Shown here: piece by piece, positions 51,526-59,981 of the stretch
Layout: the number at the start of each line of letters is the position of its first letter
Numbering within the stretch: position 1 is the stretch's first letter
Assembly (NCBI GenBank): GCA_031423755.1
Contig: JANPGC010000174.1
Location: forward strand, 1 to 62,426
Origin: JANMEX01 sp031423755
GTDB lineage: Bacteria > Pseudomonadota > Alphaproteobacteria > Rhizobiales > Rhizobiaceae
Direction: 5' to 3'
DNA length: 62,426 nt
Notes under the pieces: model-generated
Database searches by the model: none
Told to the model about the DNA's origin: nothing
What the model saw: the letters and a program-made list of their open reading frames with translations, nothing else
Made by a program: the position numbers and the translations under genes

Positions 51526-52965
51526 TCAAGTGTTGCGGCCGAGTTCGCTGAACTTGACCGGGTTGCGTCTTTCTAGGCTGCCTGCTGACAGGTAGCCGAT
51601 GATTGCCGCGACAAGCACCAGCGACGGCAGCGCCACGCCGAGCGTGCCAGACGCGCCGGTGAGATCGCCAAACTTCGCGAAGATGTAGACAAACAGCAAT
51701 GCGAGGATGGCACCGGTGATCATCGGCAATATCTTGGTGGCAAGCGCCGTTTCGCCCAAGTCGCTCTTGCCGAAGAACGACACCACGGCAAAGGACGTGA
51801 TGCCCATCAGGCCGAGAATACCCAGCGTGCCGAGCTGCGTCAGCCAAGTGAACAGCTGCAGCACCGGATCCATGCCCATGATGGCAAAGAAGCCGACGAC
51901 AACAACCGCAAGCACGGTCTGGATGATGGAGCCGACATGCGGGCTTTGGTAAGTGTCATGAGTCACGCCGACAGATGCCGGAAGAATGCCCTCGCGACCA
52001 GCCACATATTTGTAGCGCGCCACACCATTGTGGAAGGCCAGAACGCCGGCAAAGAGACTCGATACGAACAGGAAGCCCATGATCGTTGGAACCGGTCCGC
52101 CGACGTAACGACCGGCAAGTTCAAACAGGAACGTCGTCGGATCAGCCAGCGACTGCAATGTCGGAACCAGCTTGTCCACACCCGCGCCGTTGGCCATCAG
52201 CCAAGCGGTGACCATGTAGAACACGCCGATCAGAATTACCGAGAGATAAGTCGCCTTCGGCACCGTTGTGTGGGGATCGCGCGCTTCTTCGGAATAGATG
52301 GTTGTCGCTTCAAAGCCGATAAAGGCGGCGAAGCAGAACAGTATGCCGATGGCGGGTGAGCCGCTCATGATCTGGCTGATGCTGAATGGTGCCATTGAAA
52401 GGCCGCTGTCGCCGCCTTTGACGAAAATCGCCACGTCGACAATCAAAACGATGACATATTCAAGCAATACCAGCGCCATCAATATCTTGGCCGAAAGGTC
52501 CACCTGCCGATAACCCAGAACGGCGCAGAACGCGATGCCGACGAAGCTCCACACCCACCAGGGCAGATCGATTCCGATGGAGGCAAATGTCCCTGCCGAC
52601 GCTGCGCCCAAAAGGCCGAGAATGCCGATCTGCATCGCGTTGTAGCTGAGGATGGCAATCAGCGCGGCGGCACCGCCGATTTTGCCGCCAAGGCCGCGCG
52701 CTGCAAATGCGTAGAAGCCGCCCGCGCTTGATATATGCCTTGCCATCGCAACGTAGCCGACTGCGAAGGCGATCAGGATGATTGTTGTGAGCAGAAATGA
52801 TCCGGCAATGCCGGCACCGTTTCCGAGCAGCATGCTGATTGGCACACCGCCCGCCACTGCGGTCAGAGGCGCTGCCGCCGATATGACCAGAAATGTGACA
52901 GCGCCGACCCCGAGGCTGTTTTTGCGCAGCTGGTTTGCCCCCGCCGCATTTGTTGAATTTGCCAT
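51526..52965 (-). CDS. APC-superfamily amino acid/amine permease
   Basis: 479 aa from ATG 52965 (GGAGGG Shine-Dalgarno, 4-nt gap). About 12 membrane segments; typical APC N-terminal segment NSLGVGAVTFLVISAAAPLT and the GFEATTIYSEEARDP consensus before TM7. Related in type to PuuP-like importers. First gene of the permease-dehydrogenase operon and divergent from the IclR gene. Substrate likely an amine or amino alcohol by context. Confidence 0.88.
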   Translation of the reverse strand: MANSTNAAGANQLRKNSLGVGAVTFLVISAAAPLTAVAGGVPISMLLGNGAGIAGSFLLTTIILIAFAVGYVAMARHISSAGGFYAFAARGLGGKIGGAAALIAILSYNAMQIGILGLLGAASAGTFASIGIDLPWWVWSFVGIAFCAVLGYRQVDLSAKILMALVLLEYVIVLIVDVAIFVKGGDSGLSMAPFSISQIMSGSPAIGILFCFAAFIGFEATTIYSEEARDPHTTVPKATYLSVILIGVFYMVTAWLMANGAGVDKLVPTLQSLADPTTFLFELAGRYVGGPVPTIMGFLFVSSLFAGVLAFHNGVARYKYVAGREGILPASVGVTHDTYQSPHVGSIIQTVLAVVVVGFFAIMGMDPVLQLFTWLTQLGTLGILGLMGITSFAVVSFFGKSDLGETALATKILPMITGAILALLFVYIFAKFGDLTGASGTLGVALPSLVLVAAIIGYLSAGSLERRNPVKFSELGRNT

Positions 52966-53053
52966 TGTACCCTCCAATTTGCAATTCGCCCCAACAGATC
53001 CCCTGTTTCATTATTTGAACCATCGGTGCAAATAGAGACTTGCAAAATTCCAA

Positions 53054-53082
53054 ATGTGATGTCAAGTTATTTCACATGTTAA
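53054..53082. promoter_or_regulatory. Candidate IclR operator between permease and iclR genes
   Basis: Inverted repeat ATGTGA (53054-53059) - N12 - TCACAT (53072-53077) in the 139-bp divergent gap. It overlaps CACATGTTAA (53073-53082), a decamer also found at 48479-48488. The half-site spacing is too long for a CRP site (N6). Confidence 0.45.
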
Positions 53083-53104
53083 GCGACTAGGGAGTTCGAC
53101 CTTG

Positions 53105-53878
53105 ATGGGCACTGTCAGCAAAGCGCTTGGATTGATTGAGCTTTTGCGTGGAAGCGGCCATCCGCTCGGCCTGACCGAACTTGCCCGCCTTGCCGGGTTC
53201 GACAAGGCGACAACGCGCCGCCTGCTGTTGGAACTTGCCGCAAACGGCTATGTCGAGCAGGACGGAGAGTCGCGCGGCTATGCGCTTGGTCCTGCGTTGC
53301 AAATGCTTGGGCGCGCCCGGGAAAACCGATTTCCGCTGAACCGCGCCATTCAGCCAGCCGTCCGCTCCCTGTCTGAACTCACCGGCGAAACTGTCCATGC
53401 TACCGAATATTGCGCCGGGTCTCTCGCTTCAATCTTCACGGTCGAGTCGGGCAAGGCGAACCGGGTGATCCTCGAGCATGGCCAGAAGCTTCCCCTTCAC
53501 GCCACAGCATCGGGCTACGCGTTTCTTGCCGCTTCTTCGGACGCATTCGTTGAAAGCGTTTGCCGCAGACAGTTTGAGGTTTACACGCCAACCACGCCAA
53601 CGGACAGCAATGCATTGCTGGACATCGTGCGCGCAACGCGCGAGCGCGGCTACTCCATCTCCAACCAATCAATGGAAGAAGGCGTTTCGAGTGTCGCTGC
53701 AGCCATTCGCGGCGTTGGCGGCAAGCCTGTCGGAACAATGGCAATCGCCATGCCGGCGAGCCGTGTCACGCCTGATGTGATCCGTGAGTATGGCGAGCTG
53801 GTGCGCCAAAGCGCGGCCCAAGTCTCTGCGCGCCTCTTTGGCAAATCAACCGTCCAACCCTTCCGCAAGGCTTCTTGA
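53105..53878 (+). CDS. IclR-family transcriptional regulator
   Basis: 257 aa from ATG 53105 (a TTG one codon earlier is equally placed for the GGGAG Shine-Dalgarno). N-terminal winged helix (VSKALGLIELLRGSG, then LARLAGFDKATTRRLLLELA) and a C-terminal GAF-like effector domain (about 80-250). First gene of the plus-strand operon with the Tm-1-like, HAD, aminotransferase and kinase genes (3-nt gap), and divergent from the permease. Probably controls both. Confidence 0.88.
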   Translation: MGTVSKALGLIELLRGSGHPLGLTELARLAGFDKATTRRLLLELAANGYVEQDGESRGYALGPALQMLGRARENRFPLNRAIQPAVRSLSELTGETVHATEYCAGSLASIFTVESGKANRVILEHGQKLPLHATASGYAFLAASSDAFVESVCRRQFEVYTPTTPTDSNALLDIVRATRERGYSISNQSMEEGVSSVAAAIRGVGGKPVGTMAIAMPASRVTPDVIREYGELVRQSAAQVSARLFGKSTVQPFRKAS

Positions 53879-53881
53879 CAC

Positions 53882-55132
53882 ATGGCTGCTTCCACACCCC
53901 GCATTCTGCTGATCGGCACTGGTGATACCAAGTCCGATGAGCTCAATTTCATGAAGTCCTGCATTGAAGACGCAGGTGGCATTGCTGTGATGATGGACGT
54001 TTCCGTCCTCGGCAACCCGCAATATGTGCCGGACTATTCCAAGCATGACATCGCCGCTGCAGCGGGCACGACCATTGAAGGCATCATCAATTCCGGTGAC
54101 GAAAACTCGGCCATGGCGTTGATGGCATCCGGCGCATCAAAACTTGCGCGCAAGCTTTATGATGACGGCAAGATGGATGGCACGATCATTCTTGGCGGTT
54201 CCATGGGTACGGATCTGGCGCTGGATGTCGCCGCCGCGCTGCCGCTCGGGGTGCCGAAATTTGTGGTGTCGACCATCTCCTTCTCGCACCTCATCCCGCC
54301 TGACCGCATCTCGACGGACTTGATGATGATCCTTTGGGCGGGTGGGCTTTATGGCCTCAACAGCATCTGCAAATCCGTGCTCAGCCAAGCCTGCGGCGCG
54401 GTCGTTGGGGCGGCGAAAGCCAGTGTCCGGCCGCAGACCGAACGTCCCATCATCGGCATGACCTCGCTCGGCAAGAGCTGCCTGAAATACATGGTGCCGA
54501 TTAAACCGGCGCTGGAAGCGCGCGGCTATGAAGTGGCGGTCTTTCATACAACAGGCATGGGCGGGCGGGCATTTGAATCCGTTGCCTCACAGAACGGGTT
54601 CGCCGCAGTGATGGATTTTTCGTTGCAGGAAATCGTCAACCACGAGAACGGCGTGCTTGCCACTTCGTCCGGCTGGGACCGGTTGGAGAACGCAGCAAAA
54701 CTTGGCATCCCGCAGATCGTCGCGCCGGGCGCGGTCGATATGGTGGATATCCAATCCTGGGCACCGCTGCCACAGCACTTTGCCGACCGGCCATACCATG
54801 CGCACAACCGGCTGATCGGCTCGATCACCACCGACCCTGAAGGACGCCGCCAGACGGCGCGCACCATTGGCCACAAGCTGGAACGGGCATGGGGTCCGGT
54901 CGCGTTCATCCTGCCTGCAGGTGGCATTGAAGAATGGGATCAGGAGGGCGAGCCGCTGCATGATCCCGAAGGTTTGCGCGCTTTCAGCGAAGCGATGCGG
55001 CTGGCCATCAAACCGCCCGTCGAGTTCCACGAAATTCCGGACCATATCAACAGCCCGGCGTTTGCAACCAAGGCGCTTGAGGTCTTTGACGCGTGGGTCG
55101 CGGATGGCATCATACCGGCAGGCGTCAAATGA
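53882..55132 (+). CDS. Tm-1-like ATP-binding domain protein (UPF0261)
   Basis: 416 aa. Family features: N-terminal LLIGTGDTKSDELNFMKSCI, IILGGSMGTDLALDVA and, in the C-terminal half, IPQIVAPGAVDMVDI. Homologous to the ATP-binding half of the tomato virus-resistance protein Tm-1. Bacterial members are uncharacterised and usually sit next to a TIM-barrel phosphoenolpyruvate-hydrolase-like partner, which is absent here. Overlaps the HAD gene by 4 nt, so it belongs to the amino-alcohol operon. Biochemical role unknown. Confidence 0.82.
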   Translation: MAASTPRILLIGTGDTKSDELNFMKSCIEDAGGIAVMMDVSVLGNPQYVPDYSKHDIAAAAGTTIEGIINSGDENSAMALMASGASKLARKLYDDGKMDGTIILGGSMGTDLALDVAAALPLGVPKFVVSTISFSHLIPPDRISTDLMMILWAGGLYGLNSICKSVLSQACGAVVGAAKASVRPQTERPIIGMTSLGKSCLKYMVPIKPALEARGYEVAVFHTTGMGGRAFESVASQNGFAAVMDFSLQEIVNHENGVLATSSGWDRLENAAKLGIPQIVAPGAVDMVDIQSWAPLPQHFADRPYHAHNRLIGSITTDPEGRRQTARTIGHKLERAWGPVAFILPAGGIEEWDQEGEPLHDPEGLRAFSEAMRLAIKPPVEFHEIPDHINSPAFATKALEVFDAWVADGIIPAGVK

Positions 55133-55803
55133 CTTTGCAGAAAGCGCTGATCCTCGACTTCGGCGGCGTCGTCACGCGCACATTGTTTGAGACACATGAC
55201 CTCACCGAGAGGGCGCTTGGCCTTGATCCCGGTACGCTGACTTGGCGCGGTCCATTTGCGCCGGAGACTGATCCGCTCTGGGTGTCGATGCAAAACCGGG
55301 AGATCACCGAGCGTGACTATTGGATGACCCGCACGCGCGAAGTCGGAAGGCTTGTGGGTGAGGAATGGACATCGATGATGCAGTTCGTGCAAAGCGCGCG
55401 TGGGGCGGAACCTGCTCTGGTGCTGCGAACGGAGGCACGCGAAGCGATTCTGGCAACCAAGGCGTCGGGGCTGAAACTTGCGATATTGTCCAACGAACTC
55501 GACCTATTTTACGGCGTCGAGTTTCGCAAGCGCTTCCCGTTGATCGAACTGTTCGACGTGATCATCGACGCCACATACACGCAAATTCTCAAGCCTGATC
55601 CACAAGCCTACCAGCTTTGTCTCGATGCTTTGAACCTGAAAGCATCCGACTGTGTGTTTGTGGATGACCAGATGAAGAATGTGGAGGGCGCGCTCGCCCT
55701 AGGCATTCCCACCGTCCATTTTGATGTGACAGATCCCGGCAAGAGCTACGCTGAAGCGTTGGCTTTGCTGGGTTTATATGACAAGGAAAAAGCCCATGCG
55801 TGA
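55129..55803 (+). CDS. HAD-superfamily hydrolase (subfamily IA)
   Basis: 224 aa from ATG 55129, overlapping the upstream stop (ATGA). Motif I reads ILDFGGVVTR: the nucleophile Asp is present, but the usual second Asp (DxD) is Gly, as in the haloacid dehalogenase/epoxide-hydrolase-N-type IA branch. Motif II is ILSNELD; motif IV VFVDDQMKNVEGA. Could be a phosphatase or a dehalogenase-type enzyme. Operon position before two PLP enzymes and a kinase suggests action on a phosphorylated intermediate. Overlaps the next gene by 8 nt. Confidence 0.8.
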   Translation: MTLQKALILDFGGVVTRTLFETHDLTERALGLDPGTLTWRGPFAPETDPLWVSMQNREITERDYWMTRTREVGRLVGEEWTSMMQFVQSARGAEPALVLRTEAREAILATKASGLKLAILSNELDLFYGVEFRKRFPLIELFDVIIDATYTQILKPDPQAYQLCLDALNLKASDCVFVDDQMKNVEGALALGIPTVHFDVTDPGKSYAEALALLGLYDKEKAHA

Positions 55804-57148
55804 AGCCAATTTTCTGACTGAAAACAACGCCAAACATCTCTGGCACCCGATGGCGCACGCAGGCGAAATGCGCAGCAATCCACCGAAAATCATCAAGGCC
55901 GCATCCGGTGTCGAGATTACCGACTTGAACGGCAAGACTGTGCTCGATGCTGTAGGCGGCCTTTGGAATGTCAACCTTGGCTATTCTTGCGAGCCGGTGA
56001 AGAAGGCGATCCGCGACCAACTGGATCTGCTGCCGTATTACTCATCGTTCCGAGGAACCACAAATCCGCCCATGATCGAATTGTCCTGGGAGCTGTCCGA
56101 ATTCTTCAAGCCTGATGGCCTTACCCGCGCGTTCTTCACATCCGGTGGCTCGGACTCAGTGGAGAGCGCATTGCGCCTTGCCCGCCAGTATCACAAGCTC
56201 AAGGGGCAGCCCGAGCGCACCAAGTTCATTGCCTTGAAAAAGGGCTATCACGGCACCCATTTCGGTGGCGCGTCCGTCAATGGCAACGCCAATTTCCGCC
56301 GCGCCTACGAGCCGCTGTTGCCCGGCGTGTTTCATCTGCCTGCGCCATGGGATTACCGCAACCCGTTCAACACCACGGACGGCGCTGAGATCGCCACGCG
56401 GATTGCCGCGTTGTTTGAAGAGGAGGTCGCCTTCCAGGGTGCCGACACAATTGCCGCGTTCATCATGGAGCCAGTGCTTGGAGCGGGCGGCGTCATCGTT
56501 CCGCATGAAACCTTCATGTCGCTGATGCGGAAAATTTGTGACAAGCACGGAATTTTGCTGATCGCCGATGAAGTCATCACAGCTTTCGGCCGCGCTGGCG
56601 CATGGTCAGGCTCGCGACTTTGGGGCGTGCAGCCTGACATGATGTGCACGGCAAAAGCGGTCACCAACGGCTACTATCCATTCGGCGCAGTGATGATCCA
56701 CGAGAAGCTGACGGAAGTTTTCGAAACTTCGAAATCCCCGCTTGCGTCCATCGGTCACGGTTACACCTACTCAGGTCACCCGGTCGGCGCTGCGGCGGCA
56801 ATCGCCACTCTGGCAGAAACGAAACGCCTCAATGTTGCGTCAAATGCCGAGATGCGTGGGGTAGAATTGATGGCTGGATTGCAAGGCCTCTTTGCCAAGC
56901 ATGAACTTGTCGGAAACGCCCGGGGCATTGGCTTGATGTGTGCGTTGGAACTGGTCTCGAACCGCGACACGAAATCGGCACCTGCCAAAGAGGCCGTTCA
57001 GAAAGTGCAGGATGTGGCCTATGATGCCGGTGTCATGGTGCGCACATCCGGTCCCAACATCATCATCTCGCCGCCGCTGATCATCACAGCAAACGATGTG
57101 CACAAAATCGTCTCCGCTCTCGATGCGGGGTTGGCCGCAGCATCATGA
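55796..57148 (+). CDS. Class III PLP-dependent aminotransferase (omega-aminotransferase type)
   Basis: 450 aa from ATG 55796 (AAGGAAAA Shine-Dalgarno). Fold type I: HLWHPMAHAGEM at the N-terminus, TSGGSDSVESALRLARQYH (PLP phosphate loop), LLIADEVITAFGRAG (Asp to PLP nitrogen) and the PLP lysine region MMCTAKAVTNGYYPFGA. Resembles beta-alanine/pyruvate or taurine-type transaminases that remove terminal amino groups. With the adjacent phospho-lyase-like paralogue it offers two PLP routes for amine removal. Start overlaps the HAD gene; stop overlaps the next start (ATGA). Confidence 0.87.
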   Translation: MREANFLTENNAKHLWHPMAHAGEMRSNPPKIIKAASGVEITDLNGKTVLDAVGGLWNVNLGYSCEPVKKAIRDQLDLLPYYSSFRGTTNPPMIELSWELSEFFKPDGLTRAFFTSGGSDSVESALRLARQYHKLKGQPERTKFIALKKGYHGTHFGGASVNGNANFRRAYEPLLPGVFHLPAPWDYRNPFNTTDGAEIATRIAALFEEEVAFQGADTIAAFIMEPVLGAGGVIVPHETFMSLMRKICDKHGILLIADEVITAFGRAGAWSGSRLWGVQPDMMCTAKAVTNGYYPFGAVMIHEKLTEVFETSKSPLASIGHGYTYSGHPVGAAAAIATLAETKRLNVASNAEMRGVELMAGLQGLFAKHELVGNARGIGLMCALELVSNRDTKSAPAKEAVQKVQDVAYDAGVMVRTSGPNIIISPPLIITANDVHKIVSALDAGLAAAS

Positions 57149-58434
57149 TATCGGCGCAAACCAGAGCTTTGATGGATCGCCGCGACCGGCTGCTCGGACC
57201 GGGTGCACGGTTGTTTTACGATGAGCCGGTGCAGCTTGTTTCCGGCAAAGGCGTTCGTGTGAAAGATGCTGCCGGGCGCGAATATCTTGATTGCTACAAC
57301 AATGTTCCGCACGTCGGCCATTGCCATCCGCGTGTCGTAGAGGCGATCTGCCGCCAAGCCTCCATTATCAATACGCACACGCGCTATCTGCACGAGGGCA
57401 TTCTTGACTATGTCGAGCGGCTGACGGCGACATTTGGCGACAACATCACCTCGGCAATCATGGTCTGCACCGGCAGCGAGGCCAATGATGTCGCGCTTCG
57501 TATGGCGCAGGCCGTCACTGGCAAGACGGGGATCATCGCTTCTGATCACACCTACCACGGCAACACCACGGCCGTTTCCCAACTCTCAACCACCATGCCG
57601 CCCATCGGCGGCCATGGCGGACACGTGCGCCATGTCGCAGCGCCGGACAGTTACCGCCCGCTGGGTGGAACCGGCGGTGAAGCGCATGCGGCGGCGTTTG
57701 CGGCGGAAGTGGAGAAGGCCTGCCAGTCGCTCATCGAAAGCGGTCACGGTGTCTCCGGCATGATCCTTTGCCCGGCCTTCGTCAACGAGGGCTTTCCCGA
57801 TCTTCATGCCGGCTTCCTTGATGAGACTGTTGCAGTGGTGCGCAAGCATGGCGGCGTTATAATCGCCGACGAAGTGCAGCCAGGCTTTGGGCGCATCGGG
57901 TCGCACTTCTGGGGGCATCAAAAAATGGGCTTTGCGCCCGATATTGTCACCATGGGCAAACCGATGGGCAATGGCCACCCGGTTGCCGCCGTTGCCACCA
58001 GCCTCGATATCCTGACTTCATTCCGCAAAGCATTCCGCTATTTCAACACGTTTGGCGGCAATCCGGTTTCTTGCGCCGCAGCAAATGCGGTGCTCGATGT
58101 TCTGGAAGGCGAGCGGCTTCAAGCCAATGCGGCAAATGTTGGCGCATATGTCCGCGATGGACTGAAGCGGCTTGCCGACAAGCATGTCATCATTGGCGAC
58201 GTGCGCGGTTCAGGACTGGCGATTGGTGCCGAGCTGGTGATCGACCGCACGACGAGAGAGCCGGCACGAGAGATTGCAGCACGTGTCATAAACCTCTTGC
58301 GCGCGCGCGGTGTGCTCGCGGGGGCGAATGGCATCTCATACAATGTGCTCAAGATCCGCCCACCGATGCCATTCTCCAGGACTGATGGTGAGGAGCTGTT
58401 GTCTGCCTTGGATGACAGTCTGTCAGCGCTATGA
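57145..58434 (+). CDS. Class III PLP enzyme, AGXT2L/ethanolamine-phosphate phospho-lyase-like
   Basis: 429 aa. The N-terminal YLDCYNNVPHVGHCHPRVVE is the hallmark of the AGXT2L group (ethanolamine-phosphate and 5-phosphohydroxylysine phospho-lyases) rather than of ordinary transaminases. It also has CTGSEANDVALRMAQ, VIIADEVQPGFGRIG and the PLP lysine in VTMGKPMGNGHPVAAV. Expected reaction: elimination of phosphate and ammonia from an O-phospho amino alcohol, giving an aldehyde. The kinase encoded immediately after it (4-nt overlap) would supply that substrate. Confidence 0.83.
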   Translation: MISAQTRALMDRRDRLLGPGARLFYDEPVQLVSGKGVRVKDAAGREYLDCYNNVPHVGHCHPRVVEAICRQASIINTHTRYLHEGILDYVERLTATFGDNITSAIMVCTGSEANDVALRMAQAVTGKTGIIASDHTYHGNTTAVSQLSTTMPPIGGHGGHVRHVAAPDSYRPLGGTGGEAHAAAFAAEVEKACQSLIESGHGVSGMILCPAFVNEGFPDLHAGFLDETVAVVRKHGGVIIADEVQPGFGRIGSHFWGHQKMGFAPDIVTMGKPMGNGHPVAAVATSLDILTSFRKAFRYFNTFGGNPVSCAAANAVLDVLEGERLQANAANVGAYVRDGLKRLADKHVIIGDVRGSGLAIGAELVIDRTTREPAREIAARVINLLRARGVLAGANGISYNVLKIRPPMPFSRTDGEELLSALDDSLSAL

Positions 58435-59444
58435 TGGACCGTGCCAAGATGGCTGAAGAAGTGCTCGAAACGGTCACCAAAACGGCGCGCAAAGCGCTCG
58501 AATCCTGGTCGGACATTATCGGCGAGCCGCAACTCGTGATGCACCGGGAGAACTCGGTGTTTAGGGTCGAGACCAAGGCGGGGCCCGCCGCATTGCGCAT
58601 TCACCGGGCGGGCTATCATTCGCTGAATGCAATTCAATCCGAGCTCGACTGGATGGCGCATCTGGCAGCAAATGGTCTTGCAGTCCCTGCGCCGATCCCG
58701 ACATCAGATGGAGAATTGCTCGTCGAAATCAGCAATGGTTCCGGAAAGCGCTACGTCGCCGATCTGTTGACTTGGCTGGATGGCGCACCTCTCGGCAAGT
58801 CCGGTGTTCCACTCGCCGGGTCGGTTGATGAGCAGACAGAACTTTTCCGCGCGCTCGGCAAATCCATGGCGCAACTTCACCAAATCTCTGACAATTGGCG
58901 CGCCCCGCCGCACTTTGATCGCCATGCATGGGACCGGAATGGGTTAATTGGCGATACGCCGTTCTGGGGTCAATTCTGGACGATCTCGGATTGCTCTAAT
59001 GAGGAATTGACAACACTCACGGCAGTACGGCGACAGCTGGGGAATGATCTGGACCAATATTTTGCTGATGGCGCGGACTATGGACTCATTCATGCTGATC
59101 TCGTGCGGGAGAATGTGCTTGTGCATCAGGGTCAAATCCGGATGATTGACTTTGACGATGCAGGTTTCGGTTTCCGGATGTTCGACATCGCCACCGCGCT
59201 GATCAAGAACCGCAGCGAGCCGCACTATGAGGCGCTGAAGTTCGCTCTGCTTTCAGCCTATGGGTCGCAGCGCCAGATATCCCAACGTGATCTGGATACG
59301 CTTCCAATGTTCCTGCTGCTGCGAGCGCTTACCTATTTGGGGTGGGCCGAGTCGAGGAAGCACGAGCCCGACATGACGGCCCGCCGCCAGCGACACAAGA
59401 GCGAAGCGCTTGAGCTCGCCCGCACCTATCTTGCGCGGGAGTGA
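58431..59444 (+). CDS. APH/ChoK-fold small-molecule kinase (hydroxylysine kinase/homoserine kinase II-like)
   Basis: 337 aa (ATG 58431 or 58434). Aminoglycoside-phosphotransferase fold: nucleotide-binding lobe (VMHRENSVFRVETKAGPAAL), Brenner catalytic loop LIHADLVRENVLV, metal motif MIDFDDAGFG. Paired with the phospho-lyase-like gene, it most likely phosphorylates the hydroxyl of an amino alcohol (hydroxylysine, 1-amino-2-propanol, ethanolamine or a phenylethanolamine). Resistance-type aminoglycoside kinase is unlikely given the operon. 3' end overlaps the convergent MarR gene by 19 nt. Confidence 0.83.
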   Translation: MMDRAKMAEEVLETVTKTARKALESWSDIIGEPQLVMHRENSVFRVETKAGPAALRIHRAGYHSLNAIQSELDWMAHLAANGLAVPAPIPTSDGELLVEISNGSGKRYVADLLTWLDGAPLGKSGVPLAGSVDEQTELFRALGKSMAQLHQISDNWRAPPHFDRHAWDRNGLIGDTPFWGQFWTISDCSNEELTTLTAVRRQLGNDLDQYFADGADYGLIHADLVRENVLVHQGQIRMIDFDDAGFGFRMFDIATALIKNRSEPHYEALKFALLSAYGSQRQISQRDLDTLPMFLLLRALTYLGWAESRKHEPDMTARRQRHKSEALELARTYLARE

Positions 59445-59902
59445 CGACGGACATCCTCCGGCATGCGGATGGTTTCGATCCGCTCCAGCGAAGATAGCAG
59501 TTGCGCAGTCGCCCTGTTCCCAAGCGCCGCGACCAGATCGGCCTCGAACTGCCGCGCTGACTGCGAGAGTTTGGCAAATTGTACACGGCCTGTTTTCGTC
59601 AGTTGCAGCCACTCAACCCGCCGGTCTGCATCGTCAACTTTGCGCGCCAGCCACTTGCGCTCTTCCAGTGCGAACACCGCACGGCTGACCTTGGTCTTGT
59701 GCATATTGGCCTGCGCGCCAATGTCTGTCGCCGTCGTGCGGGCGAGCTGCGCGAGGATGGCCAGCACCCGCCATTCGGGACGGCTGAGCCCCTCCTGCTG
59801 TTTGTAAATTGCCGCGAACGCCAAGCTCACCTTTTCCGCGGCGTTGTGCAGCCTGTAGGGCAGAAAATCACGCAAGATCAATTCGGACTCTGCGGCGCAC
59901 AT
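59426..59902 (-). CDS. MarR-family regulator of the homogentisate operon
   Basis: 158 aa from ATG 59902; the frame extends into the hmgA leader, but that part contains the operator. Winged helix: RPEWRVLAILAQLARTTATD, ANMHKTKVSRAVFALEERKW, wing DDADRRVEWLQLT. Divergent from hmgA with a perfect TTAACGCGTTAA palindrome between. Probably a homogentisate- or arylacetate-responsive repressor (HmgR-like role). Convergent with and overlapping the kinase gene. Confidence 0.86.
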   Translation of the reverse strand: MCAAESELILRDFLPYRLHNAAEKVSLAFAAIYKQQEGLSRPEWRVLAILAQLARTTATDIGAQANMHKTKVSRAVFALEERKWLARKVDDADRRVEWLQLTKTGRVQFAKLSQSARQFEADLVAALGNRATAQLLSSLERIETIRMPEDVRRHSRAR

Positions 59903-59952
59903 GGCAATTACCCCGTTGATAGTTACAAAATGGATCGTTACGAATGCAACCA

Positions 59953-59964
59953 TTAACGCGTTAA
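59953..59964. promoter_or_regulatory. Candidate MarR operator upstream of hmgA (TTAACGCGTTAA)
   Basis: Perfect 12-bp palindrome 17 bp before the hmgA ATG and 50 bp before the MarR ATG. The outer TTAAC/GTTAA arms equal those of the hpaR-associated palindrome at 43757; only the two central bases differ. Binding here would block hmgA transcription or translation initiation. Confidence 0.55.
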
Positions 59965-59981
59965 GCATGGGAGGGCCAGCC

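Noticed and set aside
53055..53076. CRP/FNR-type site (TGTGA...TCACA)
   Set aside because: The half-sites are 12 bp apart instead of 6, so a CRP dimer would not fit; more likely an IclR-type operator.
58431..59444. Aminoglycoside resistance phosphotransferase
   Set aside because: The fold is shared, but coupling to a phospho-lyase-like gene and the catabolic setting favour a metabolic kinase.
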